Below, one piece after another: positions 12,345 to 23,900 of a DNA stretch of 64,000 nt. The DNA comes from Ptiloglossa arizonensis. Taxonomy: Eukaryota; Arthropoda; Insecta; Hymenoptera; Colletidae. Every line of letters starts with the position of its first letter. The stretch's first letter is position 1. The stretch covers positions 62,001 through 126,000 of the forward strand of contig NW_027478596.1 of the NCBI RefSeq assembly GCF_051014685.1, in the 5' to 3' direction. Position numbers and translations under genes: made by a program. The notes below the pieces were generated by a model. The model was not told the DNA's origin and searched no databases. It saw only the letters and a program-made list of their open reading frames with translations.

Positions 12345-13760
12345 GCCGGATTACAGTGGTGTGTGTACTTTTTCCCTAGGCCATAGTAGCTATTGGTTTC
12401 GAGTATCAGAGTTGCGAAAATTTCGATGGTTTCTCAACCACTCCTTAACTTCAAACTCCCATATCTCGCGAACGGATTGACATGCTCGAGAAATTCCTGT
12501 TGTATCTGAAAGTAGAAACTCGCCCGTGTACAAAGATATGTGTGTTTTTCCCCTAGGCCTTTGTAGTTATTGGTTTCGAGTATCAGACTTGCGAACATTT
12601 TGATGGTTTCTCAACCATTCGTTATCTTCAAACTCCCGTATCTCGCGAACGGATTGACGAACTCGAGAAATTCCTGTTGCATCTGAAAGTAGAAACTAGC
12701 CCGATTACAATGGTCTGTGTACTTTCGCCCTAGGCCTATCCAGTTATTGGCTTCGAGTATCAGACCAGCGAAAATTTTGATGGTTTCTCAACCATTCCTT
12801 AACTTCAAAGTCCCATATCTCGCGAACGGATTGACGAACTTGAGAAATTCCTGTTGCATCTGAAAGCAGAATCTCGCCCGATTACAACGATATGTGCATT
12901 TTAGCCCTAGGCCATAGTAGTTACTGGTTTCTAGTATCAGACGTGCGAAAATTTTGATGGTTTCTCAAGCATTCGTTAACTTCAAACTCCCATACCTCGC
13001 GAACGCTTTGACGAACTCGAGAAATTCCTGTTGTATCTGAAAGTAGAAGCTCGCCCGATTAGAATGGTGTGTGTACTTTTCCCCTAGGCCATACCAGTTA
13101 TTGGTTTCGAGTATCAGACCTGTGAAAATTTTGATGGTTTCTCAAGCATTCCTTAACTTCAAACTCCAATATCTCGCGAACGGATTGACGAACTCGAGAA
13201 ATTCCTGTTGCATGTGAAAGTAGAAACTAGCCCGATTACAATGTTGTGTGTACTTCTTCCCTAGGCCATTCCAGTTGTTGGTTTCGAGTATCAGACCTGC
13301 GAAAATTTTGATGGTTTCTCAACCATTCGTTATCTTCAAACTCCCATATCTCGCGAACGGATAGACGAACTCGAGAAATTCCTGTTGCATGTGAAAGTCG
13401 AAACTCGCCCGATTACAAAGGTATGTGTATTTTTCCCCTAGGCCTTTGTAGTTATTGGTTTCGAGTATCAGATTTGCGAAAATTTTGATGGTTTCTCAAC
13501 CATTCCTTAACTTCAAACTCCAATATCTCGCGAACGGATTGACGAACTCGAGAAATTCCTGTTGCATGTGAAAGTAGAAACTAGCCCGATTACAATGTTG
13601 TGTGTACTTTTTCCCTAGGCCATTCCAGTTGTTGGTTTCGAGTATCAGACCTGCGAAAATTTTGATGGTTTCTCAACCATTCGTTATCTTCAAACTCCCA
13701 TATCTCGCGAACGGATTGACGAACTCGAGAAATTCCTGTTGCATCTCAAAGTAGAAACTA
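12345..13760 (+). repeat. 8-monomer HOR, copy 4 (1,416 bp)
   Basis: It shares GAAAATTTCGATGG and the CATCTCAAAG ending (about 13,743) with copy 2. The next monomer departs at 13,763 from the HOR into the closing segment, so the run of 8-mers ends here. Confidence 0.92.
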
Positions 13761-13961
13761 GCCCGATTACAATGGTGTGTGTACTTTTTCCCTAGGCCAT
13801 TCCAGTTGTTGGTTTCGAGTGTCAGACCAGCGAAAATTTTGATGTTTTCTCAACCATTCCTTAACTTCAAACTCCCATATCTCCTGAACGGATTGATGAA
13901 CTCGAGAAAGTCCTGTTGCATCTGAAAGCAGAAACTCGCCCGATTACAACGGTATGTGCAT
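13761..13961 (+). repeat. Closing segment of 60-mer unit, copy 1
   Basis: Just over one monomer, recognised by GAGTGTCAGACCAGCG and CTCCTGAACGGATTGATG. It repeats at 19,597-19,788 (offset 5,836) after the single 8-mer of copy 2, so both copies leave the 8-mer at the same point. Confidence 0.85.
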
Positions 13962-15843
13962 TTTTGCCCTAGGCCATAGTAGTTATTGGTTTCGAGTATC
14001 AGACTTGCGGAACTTTTGATTGTTTCTCAACCATTCCTTAACTTCAAACTCCCATTTCTCGCGAACGGATTGACGAACTCGAGAAATTCCTGTTGCATCT
14101 AAAAGTAGAAACTCGCCCGATTACAATGGTGTGTGTACTTTTCCCCTAGGCCATTCCAGTTATTCGCTTCTAGCATCACAATTGCGACAATTTTGATGGT
14201 TTCTCAACCATTCAATAACTTCAAACTCCCATATCTCGCGAAAGGATAGACGAACTCGAGAAATTCCTGTTGCATCTGAAAGTGGAAACTCGTCCGATTA
14301 CAATGGTGTGTGCACTTTTTCCCTAGGCCATTCCAGTTGTTGGTTTCGAGTATCAGACCAGCGAAAATTTTGATGGTTTCTCTACCATTCCTTAATTTCA
14401 AACTCCCATATCTCGCGAACGGATTGACGAACTCGAGAAATTCCTGTTGTGTCTGAAAGTAGAAGCTCGCCCGATTAAAATGGTGTGTGTACTTTTCCCC
14501 TAGGCCATTCCAGTTATTGGCTTCGAGTATCAGACCTGCGAAAATTTTGATGGTTTCTCAAGCATTCCTTAACTTCAAACTCCCATATCTCGCGAACGGA
14601 TTGACGAACTGGAGAAATTTCTGTTGCATCTGAAAGTAGAAACTCGCCCGATTACAATGGTTTGTGTACTTTTCCCCTAGGCCATTCCAGTTATTCGTTT
14701 CTAGCATCACAATTGCGACAATTTTGATGGTTTCTCAACCACTCAATAACTTCAGACTCCCATATCTCGCGAACGGATGGACGAACTCGAGAAATTCCTG
14801 TTGCATCTGAAAGTGGAAACTCGTCCGATTACAAAGGTATGTGTATTTTTCCCATAGTCCTTTGTAGTTATTGGTTTCCAGTATCAGACTTGCGAAAATT
14901 TTGATGGTTTCTCATCCATTCCTTAACTTCAAACTCCAATATCTCGCGAACGGATTGACGAACTCGAGAAATTCCTGTTGCATCTGAAAGTAGATACTAG
15001 CCCGATTACAATGGTGTGTGTACTTTTCCCCTAGGCCATTCCAGTTGTTGGTTTCGAGTGTCAGACCAGCGAAAATTTTGATGTTTTCTCAACCATTCCT
15101 TAACTTCAAACTCCCATATCTCGCGAACGGATTGACACGCTCGAGAAATTCCTTTGTATCTGAAAGTAGAAACTCGCCCGTGTACAAAGATATGTGTGTT
15201 TTTCCCCTAGGCCGTTGTAGTTATTGGTTTCGAGTATCAGACTTGCGAACATTTTGATGGTTTCTCAACCATTCCTTAACTTCAAACTCGCATTTCTCGC
15301 GAAAGGATTGACGAACTCGAGAAATTCCTGTTGCATCCGAAAGTAGAAACTCGCCCGATTACAATGGTCTGTGTACTTTCGCCCTAGGCCTATCCAGTTA
15401 TTGGCTTCGAGTATCAGACCAGCGAAAATTTGGATGGTTTCTCAACCATTCCTTAACTTCAAACTCCCATATCTCGCGAACGGATTGACGCACTCGAGAA
15501 ATTCCAGTTGCATCTGAAAGTAGAAACTCGCCCGAGTACAAAGATATGTGTGTTTTTCCCCTAGGCCTTTGCAGTTATTGGTTTCGAGTATCAGACTTGC
15601 GAACATTTTGATGTTTTCTCAGCCATTCCTTAACTTCAAACTCCAACATCTCGCGAACGGATTGACGAACTCGAGAAATTCCTGTTGCATCTGAAAGTAG
15701 AAACTAGCCGGATTACAATGGTGTGTTTACTTTTTCCCTAGGGCATAGTAGTTATTGGTTTCGAGTATCAGAGTTGCGAAAATTTCGATGGTTTCTCAAC
15801 CACTCCTTAACTTCAAACTCCCATATCTCGCGAACGGATTGAC
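13962..15843 (+). repeat. Left module of 60-mer unit, copy 2
   Basis: Counterpart of 3345-5226 at offset 10,617. A visible private change is GTAGATACTAGCC near 14,993 for GTAGAAACTAGCC. Confidence 0.83.
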
Positions 15844-18180
15844 GAACTCGAGAAAGTCCTGTTGCATCTGAAAGCAGAAACTCGCCCGACTACAACGGTG
15901 TGTGCATTTTTGCCCTAGGCCATAGTAGTTATTGGTTTCGAGTTTCAGACTTGCGAAAATTTTGATGGTTTCTCAGCCATTCCTTAACTTCAAACTCCAA
16001 TATCTCGCGAACGGATTGACGAACTCGAGAAATTCCTGTTGCATCTGAAAGTAGAAACTAGCCCGATTACAATGGTGAGTATACTTTTTCCCTAGGCCAT
16101 TCCAGTTGTTGGTTTCGAGTGTCAGACCAGCGAAAATTTTGATGTTTTCTCAACCATTCCTTAACTTCAAACTCCCATATCTCGCGAACGGATTGATGAA
16201 CTCGAGAAATTCCTGTTGCATCTGAAAGCAGAAACTCGCCCGATTACAACGGTGTGTGCATTTTTGCCCTAGGCCATAGTAGTTATTGGTTTCGAGTATC
16301 AGAGTTGCGAAAATTTCGATGGTTTCTCAACCACTCCTTAACTTCAAACTCCCATATCTCGCGAACGGATTGACGCGCTCGAGAAATTCCTGTTGTATCT
16401 GAAAGTAGAGACTCGCCCGTGTACAAAGATATGTGTGTTTTTCCCCTAGGCCTTTGTAGTTATTGGTTTCGAGTATCAGACTTGCGAACATTTTGATGGT
16501 TTCTCAACCATTCCTTAACTTCAAACTCGCATTTCTCGCGAAAGCATTGACGAACTCGAGAAATTCCTGTTGCATCCGAAAGTAGAAACTCGCCCGATTA
16601 CAATGGTGTGCGTACTTTTCCCCTAGGCCATTCCAGTTATTCGTTTCTAGCATCACAATTGCGACAAATTTGATGGTTTCTCAACCATTCAATAACTTCA
16701 AACTCCCATATCTCGCGAAGGGATAGACGAACTCGAGAAATTCCTGTTGCATCTGAAAGTAGAAACTAGCCCGATTACAATGGTCTGTGTACTTTCGCCC
16801 TAGGCCTATCCAGTTATTGGCTTCGAGTATCAGACCAGCGAAAATTTTGATGGTTTCTCAACCATTCCTTAACTTCAAACTCCCATATCTCGCGAACGGA
16901 TTGACGCGCTCGAGAAATTCCTGTTGTATCTGAAAGTAGAGACTCGCCCGTGTACAAAGATATGTGTGTTTTTCCCCTAGGCCTTTGCAGTTATTGGTTT
17001 CGAGTATCAGACTTGCGATATTTGATGTTTTCTCAGCCATTCCTTAACTTCAAACTCCAATATCTCGCGAACGGATTGACGAACTCGAGAAATTCCTGTT
17101 GCATCTGAAAGTAGAAACTAGCCCGATTACAATGGTGTGTGTACTTTTTCCCTAGGCCATTCCAGTTGTTGGTTTCGAGTGTCAGACCAGCGAAAATTTT
17201 GATGTTTTCTCAACCATTCCTTAACTTCAAACTCCCATATCTCGCGAACGGATTGACGAACTCGAGAAATTCCTGTTCCATCTGAAAGCAGAAACTCGCC
17301 CGATTACAGCGGTGTGTGCATTTTTGCCCTAGGCCATAGTAGTTATTGGTTTCGAGTATCAGACCTGCGAAAATTTTGATGGTTTCTCAACCATTCGTTA
17401 TCTTCAAACTCCCATATCTCGCGAACGGATTGACGAACTCGAGAAATTCCTGTTGCATCTGAAAGTTGAAACTAGCCCGATTACAATGGTGTGTACTTTT
17501 CCCCTAGGCCATTCCAGTTATTGGTTTCGAATATCGGACCAGCAAAAATTTTGATGGTTTCTCAACCATTCCTTAATTTCAAACTCCCATATCTCGCGAA
17601 CGGATTGACGAACTCGAGAAATTCCTGTTGTGTCTGAAAGTAGAAGCTCGCCAGATTAGAATGGTGTGTGTACTTTTCCCCTAGGCCATTCCAGTTATTG
17701 GTTTCGAGTATCAGACCTGCGAAAATTTTGATGGTTTCTCAAGCATTCCTTAACTTCAAACTCCCATATCTCGCGAACGGATTGACGAACTGGAGAAATT
17801 CCTGTTGCATCTGAAAATAGAAACTCGCCCGATTACAATGGTTTGTGTACTTTTCCCCTAGGCCATTCCAGTTATTCGTTTCTAGCATCACAATTGCGAC
17901 AATTTTGATGGTTTCTCAACCATTCAATAACTTCAGACTCCCATATCTCGCGAACGGATGGACGAACTCGAGAAATTCCAGTTGCATCTGAAAGTGGAAA
18001 CTCGTCCGATTACAAAGGTATGTGTATTTTTCCCATAGTCCTTTGTAGTTATTGGTTTCCAGTATCAGACTTGCGAAAATTTTGATGGTTTCTCAACCAT
18101 TCCTTAACTTCAAACTCCAATATCTCGCGAACGGATTGACGAACTCGAGAAATTCCTGTTGCATCTGAAAGTAGAAACTA
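15844..18180 (+). repeat. Right module of 60-mer unit, copy 2
   Basis: Counterpart of 5758-8096. It contains a mosaic patch at about 16,905-16,985 and a 2-bp deletion (GCGATATTTGATG for GCGAACATTTTGATG) near 17,018. Otherwise it follows copy 1 closely. Confidence 0.83.
16905..16985 (+). other. Probable gene-conversion patch
   Basis: Copy 1 has at this place GACGCACTCGAG, ATTCCAGTTGCATC and GCCCGAGTACAAAG. Copy 2 instead has GACGCGCTCGAG, ATTCCTGTTGTATC, GTAGAGACTCG and GCCCGTGTACAAAG, the word set of a monomer three places upstream (near 6287-6350 in copy 1, 16,374-16,434 in copy 2). It returns to the expected GGCCTTTGCAG at about 16,980. An 80-bp swap between monomers explains this best. 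Confidence 0.7.
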
Positions 18181-19596
18181 GCCGGATTACAGTGGTGTGT
18201 GTACTTTTTCCCTAGGCCATAGTAGCTATTGGTTTCGAGTATCAGAGTTGCGAAAATTTCGATGGTTTCTCAACCACTCCTTAACTTCAAACTCCCATAT
18301 CTCGCGAACGGATTGACATGCTCGAGAAATTCCTGTTGTATCTGAAAGTAGAAACTCGCCCGTGTACAAAGATATGTGTGTTTTTCCCCTAGGCCTTTGT
18401 AGTTATTGGTTTCGAGTATCAGACTTGCGAACATTTTGATGGTTTCTCAACCATTCGTTATCTTCAAACTCCCGTATCTCGCGAACGGATTGACGAACTC
18501 GAGAAATTCCTGTTGCATCTGAAAGTAGAAACTAGCCCGATTACAATGGTCTGTGTACTTTCGCCCTAGGCCAATCCAGTTATTGGCTTCGAGTATCAGA
18601 CCAGCGAAAATTTTGATGGTTTCTCAACCATTCCTTAACTTCAAAGTCCCATATCTCGCGAACGGATTGACGAACTTGAGAAATTCCTGTTGCATCTGAA
18701 AGCAGAATCTCGCCCGATTACAACGATATGTGCATTTTAGCCCTAGGCCATAGTAGTTACTGGTTTCTAGTATCAGACGTGCGAAAATTTTGATGGTTTC
18801 TCAAGCATTCGTTAACTTCAAACTCCCATACCTCGCGAACGCTTTGACGAACTCGAGAAATTCCTGTTGTATCTGAAAGTAGAAGCTCGCCCGATTAGAA
18901 TGGTGTGTGTACTTTTCCCCTAGGCCATACCAGTTATTGGTTTCGAGTATCAGACCTGTGAAAATTTTGATGGTTTCTCAAGCATTCCTTAACTTCAAAC
19001 TCCAATATCTCGCGAACGGATTGACGAACTCGAGAAATTCCTGTTGCATGTGAAAGTAGAAACTAGCCCGATTACAATGTTGTGTGTACTTCTTCCCTAG
19101 GCCATTCCAGTTGTTGGTTTCGAGTATCAGACCTGCGAAAATTTTGATGGTTTCTCAACCATTCGTTATCTTCAAACTCCCATATCTCGCGAACGGATAG
19201 ACGAACTCGAGAAATTCCTGTTGCATGTGAAAGTCGAAACTCGCCCGATTACAAAGGTATGTGTATTTTTCCCCTAGGCCTTTGTAGTTATTGGTTTCGA
19301 GTATCAGATTTGCGAAAATTTTGATGGTTTCTCAACCATTCCTTAACTTCAAACTCCAATATCTCGCGAACGGATTGACGAACTCGAGAAATTCCTGTTG
19401 CATGTGAAAGTAGAAACTAGCCCGATTACAATGTTGTGTGTACTTTTTCCCTAGGCCATTCCAGTTGTTGGTTTCGAGTATCAGACCTGCGAAAATTTTG
19501 ATGGTTTCTCAACCATTCGTTATCTTCAAACTCCCATATCTCGCGAACGGATTGACGAACTCGAGAAATTCCTGTTGCATCTCAAAGTAGAAACTA
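18181..19596 (+). repeat. 8-monomer HOR, solitary copy in unit 2 (1,416 bp)
   Basis: It starts with GCCGGATTACAGTGG and ends at the CATCTCAAAG marker, exactly 1,416 bp. It has GAAAATTTCGATGG in the first monomer (near 18,250), like copies 2 and 4. CCAATCCAG near 18,572 is private, the other copies having CCTATCCAG. Confidence 0.9.
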
Positions 19597-19788
19597 GCCC
19601 GATTACAATGGTGTGTGTACTTTTTCCCTAGGCCATTCCAGTTGTTGGTTTCGAGTGTCAGACCAGCGAAAATTTTGATGTTTTCTCAACCATTCCTTAA
19701 CTTCAAACTCCCATATCTCCTGAACGGATTGATGAACTCGAGAAAGTCCTGTTGCATCTGAAAGCAGAAACTCGCCCGATTACAACGG
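19597..19788 (+). repeat. Closing segment of 60-mer unit, copy 2
   Basis: Matches 13,761-13,952 at offset 5,836, including CTCCTGAACGGATTGATG at 19,717. The match breaks at 19,789, where copy 1 reads GGTATGTGC and this copy GGTGTGTGC. Confidence 0.83.
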
Positions 19789-20255
19789 TGTGTGCATTTT
19801 TGCCCTAGGCCATAGTAGTTATTGGTTTCGAGTATCAGAGTTGCGAAAATTTCGATTGTTTCTGAACCACTCCTTAACTTCAAACTCCCATATCCCGCGG
19901 ACGGATTGACGCACTCGAGATATTCCTGTTGTATCTGAAAGTAGAAACTCGCCCGTGTACAAAGATATGTGTGTTTTTCCCCTAGGCCTATGTAGTTATT
20001 GGTTTCGAGTATCAGACTTGCGAACATTTTGATGGTTTCTCAACCATTCCTTAACTTCAAACTCGCATTTCTCGCGAAAGGATTGACGAACTCTAGAAAT
20101 TCCTGTTGCATCCGAAAGTAGAAACTCGCCCGATTACAATGGTGTGCGTACTTTTCCCCTAGGCCATTCCAGTTATTCGTTTCTAGCATCACAATTGCGA
20201 CAAATTTGATGGTTTCTCAACCATTCAATAACTTCAAACTCCCATATCTCGCGAA
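19789..20255 (+). repeat. Fragment of a third 60-mer unit
   Basis: About 2.6 monomers follow 6167-6630 of copy 1 at offset 13,622 (and the matching part of copy 2), including the divergent ATTCGTTTCTAGCATCAC monomer. Private changes include TTCGATTGTTTCTGAACC near 19,850 and CTCGAGATATTCC near 19,915. It joins the middle of the unit rather than its start, so an unequal exchange removed the first part. Confidence 0.75.
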
Positions 20256-20925
20256 CGGATTGACGAACTCGAGGAATTCCTGTTGCATCTGAAAGTAGAA
20301 ACTAGCCCGATTACAATGTTGTGTGTACTTTTTCCCTAGGCCATTCCAGTTGTTGGTTTCGAGTATCAGACCTGCGAAAATTTTGATGGTTTCTCAACCA
20401 TTCGTTATCTTCAAACTCCCGTATCTCCCGAACGGATTGACGAACTCGAGAAATTCCTGTTGCATCTGAAAGTAGAAACTAGCCCGATTACAATGGTCTG
20501 TGTACTTTCGCCCTAGGCCTATCCAGTTATTGGCTTCGAGTATCAGACCAGCGAAAATTTTGATGGTTTCTCAACCATTCCTTAACTTCAAAGTCCCATA
20601 TCTCGCGAACGGATTGACGAACTCGAGAAATTCCTGTTGCATCTGAAAGCAGAATCTCGCCCGATTACAACGATATGTGCATTTTAGCCCTAGGCCATAG
20701 TAGTTACTGGTTTCTAGTATCAGACGTGCGAAAATTTTGATGGTTTCTCAAGCATTCGTTAACTTCAAAATCCCATACCTCGCGAACGCTTTGACGAACT
20801 CGAGAAATTCCTGTTGTATCTGAAAGTAGAAGCTCGCCCGATTAGAATGGTGTGTGTACTTTTCCCCTAGGCCATACCAGTTATTGGTTTCGAGTATCAG
20901 ACCTGTGAAAATTTTGATGGTTTCT
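20256..20925 (+). repeat. 8-mer-derived segment opening the 32-mer region
   Basis: About 3.8 monomers follow the inner part of the 8-monomer HOR; from 20,510 the offset to 9895 is 10,615. Shared words are CCCGTATCTC, ACTTTCGCCCTAGGCC and ATTTTAGCCCTAGG. Private changes (CTCGAGGAATTCC near 20,270, CTTCAAAATCCC near 20,763) mark it as a separate lineage. It links the 60-mer family on the left with the 32-mer family on the right. Confidence 0.75.
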
Positions 20926-23900
20926 CAACCATTCCTTAACTTCACACGTACATATCTCGCGAACGGATTGACGAACTCGAGAATTTCCTATTGCATCTGA
21001 AAGCAGAAACTCGCCCGGTTACAACGGTATGTTCATTTTCCCCCTAGGCCATTGTAGTTATTGGTTTCGAGTACCAGACCAGCGAATATTTTGATGGTTT
21101 CTCAACCATTCCTTAACTTCAAACTCCAATATCTCGCGAACGGATTGACGAACTAGAGAAATTCCTTTTGTATCTGAAAGTAGAAGCTCGTCCGATTAGA
21201 ATGGTGTGTGTACTTTTCCCCTAGGCCATTCCAGTTATTGGTTTCGAGTATCAGACCAGCGAAAATTTTGATGGTTTCTCAACCATTCCTTAACTTCAAA
21301 CTCCCATATCTCGCGAACGGATTGACGAACTCGAGAAATTCCTGTTGTATCTGAAAGTAGAAGCTCGCCCGATTAGAATGGTGTGTGTACTTTTCCCCTA
21401 GGCCATTGTAGTTATTGGTTTCGAGTATCCGACCAGCGAAAATTTTGATGGTTTCTTAACCATTCCTTAACTTCAAACTCCCATATCTCGCGAACGGATT
21501 TACGAACTCGAGAAATTCCTTTTGTATCTGAAAGTAGAAACTAGCTCGATTACAATGGTGTGTGTACTTTTCCCCTAGGCCATTCCAGTTATTGGTTTCG
21601 AATATCAGACCAGCGAAAATTTTGATGGTTTCTCAACCATTCCTTAACTTCAAACTCCAATCTCTCGCGAACGGATTGACGAACTCGAGAAATTCCTGTT
21701 GCATCTGAAAGTAGAAACTAGCTCGATTACAATGGTGTGTGTACTTTTCCCCTAGGCCATTCCAGTTATTGGTTTCGAATATCAGACCAGCGAAAATTTT
21801 GATGTTTTCTCAACCATTCCTTAACTTCAAACTCCCACATCTCGCGAACGGATTGACCAACTCGAGAAATTCCTGTTGCACCTGATAGTAGAAACTAGCC
21901 CGATTACAATGGTCTGTGTACTTTTCCCCTAGGCCATTCCAGTTAATGGTTTCGAGTATCAGAACAGTGAAAATTTTGATGGTTTCTCAACCATTCCTTA
22001 ACTTCAAACTCCCATGTCTCGCGAACGTATTGACGAACTAGAGAAATTCCTGTTGCATCTGAAATCAGAAACTCGCCCGGTTACAACGGTATGTGCATTT
22101 TTGCCCTAGGCCATAGTAGTCACTGTTTTCGAGTTTCAGACTTGCGAAAATTTTGATGGTTTCTCAAGCATTCCTTAACTTCAAACTCCCATATCTCCCG
22201 AACGGATTGATGAACTCGAGAAATTCCTGTTGCATCTGAAAGCAGAAACTCGCCCGATTATAACGGTGTGTGCATTTTTGCCCTAGGCCATAGTAGTTAT
22301 TGGTTTCGAGTATCAGAGTTGCGAAAATTTCGATGGTTTCTCAACCACTCCTTAACTTCAAACTCGCATATCTCGCGAACGGATTGACGCACTCGAGAAA
22401 TTCCTGTTGCATCTGAAAGTAGAAACTCGCCCGACTACAAAGATATGTGTGTTTATCCCCTAGGCCTTTGTAGTTATTGGTTTCGAGTATCAGACTTGCG
22501 AACATTTTGATGGTATTTCAACCATTCCTTAACTTCAAACACCCATATCTCGCGAACGGATTGACGAACTCGAGAAATTCCTGTTGCATCTGAAAGCAGA
22601 AACTCACCAGGTTACAACGGTATGTGCATTTTTGCCCTAGGCCATAGTAGTCACTGGTTTCGAGTTTCAGACTTGCGAAAATTTTGAAGGTTTCTCAACC
22701 ATTCCTTAACTTCAAACTCCAATATCTCGCGAACGGATTTACGAACTCGAGAAATTCCTTTTGTATCTGAAAGTAGAAGCTCGCCCGATTAGAATGGTGT
22801 GTGTACTTTCCCCCTAGGCCATTGTAGTTATTGGTTTCGAGTACCAGACCAGCGAAAATTTTGATGGTTTCTCAACCATTCCTTAACTTCAAACTCCAAT
22901 ATCTCGCGAACGGATAGACGAACTCGAGAAATTCCTGTTGCATCTGAAAGTAGAAACTAGCCCGATTACAATGTTGTGTGTACTTTATCCCTAGGCCATT
23001 CCAGTTGTTGGTTTCGAGTATCAGACCTGCGAAAATTTTGATGGTTTCTCAAGCATTCCTTAACTTCACACTTACATATCTCGCGAACGGATTGACGAAC
23101 TCGAGAATTTCCTACTGCATCTGAAAGCAGAAACTCGCCCGGTTACAACGGTTTGTGCATTTTTCCCCTAGGCCTTTGTAGTTATTTGTTTCGAGTAACA
23201 GACTTGCGAACATTTTGATGGTTTCTCAACCATTCCTTAACGTCAAACTCGCATATCTCGCGAAAGGATTGACGAACTCGAGAAATTCCTGTTGCATCCG
23301 AAAGTAGAAACTCGCCCGATTACAATTGTGTGCGTACTTTTCCCCTAGGCCATTCCAGTTATTCGTATCTAGCATCACAATTGCCACAATTTTGATGGTT
23401 TCTCAACCATTCAATAACTTCAAACTCCCATATCTCGCGAACGGATAGACGAACTCCAGAAATTCCTGTTGCATGTGAAAGTGGAAACTCGCCCGATTAC
23501 AAAGGTATGTGTATTTTTCCCGTAGGCCTTTGTAGTTATTGGTTTCGAGTATCAGACTTGCGAAAATTTTGATGGTTTCTCAACCATTCCTTAACTTCAA
23601 ACTCCAATATCTCGCGAACGGATTGACGAACTCGAGAAATTCCTGTTGCATGTAAAAGTAGAAACTAGCCCGATTACAATGTTGTGTGTACTTTTTCCCT
23701 AGGCCATTCCAGTTGTTGGTTTCGAGTATCAGACCTGCGAAAATTTTGATGGTTTCTCAACCATTCGTTATCTTCAAACTCCCATATCTCGCGAACGGAT
23801 TCACGAACTCGAGAAATTCCTGTTGCATCTGAAAGTAGAAACTAGCCCGATTACAATGGTCTGTGTACTTTCCCCCTAGGCCATTCCAGTTATTGGTTTC

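Larger units (their letters stand above)
3345..13961 (+). repeat. 60-monomer HOR unit, copy 1 (10,617 bp)
   Basis: The sequence starting here recurs starting at 13,962. The 10,617-bp distance is 60 monomers less 3 bp, and the 3 bp are explained by deletions near 4531 (1 bp) and 7400 (2 bp). In order the unit holds a left module, three extra monomers missing from copy 2, a right module, four copies of an 8-monomer HOR, and a short closing segment that runs into copy 2. The left limit is set by mismatches at 3326 and 3344 against 13,943 and 13,961. Confidence 0.85.
13962..19788 (+). repeat. 60-monomer HOR unit, copy 2 (shortened)
   Basis: This has the same order of modules as 3345-13,961 but with three monomers missing at about 15,843 and only one 8-mer HOR instead of four. 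The two differences together explain its shorter length. Base differences from copy 1 are few, so the duplication is recent relative to the divergence among monomers (which often differ at many positions). Confidence 0.85.

Noticed and set aside
19686..20027. Open reading frames of about 60-113 codons on both strands (the longest here; others near 79-270, 2585-2824, 4401-4640, 41,280-41,528 and 54,554-54,802)
   Set aside because: They are translations of the satellite monomer. They exist because 177 is divisible by three, they recur wherever a particular stop is mutated, and they encode the same 59-residue repeat. No start context, domain or conservation supports a gene.
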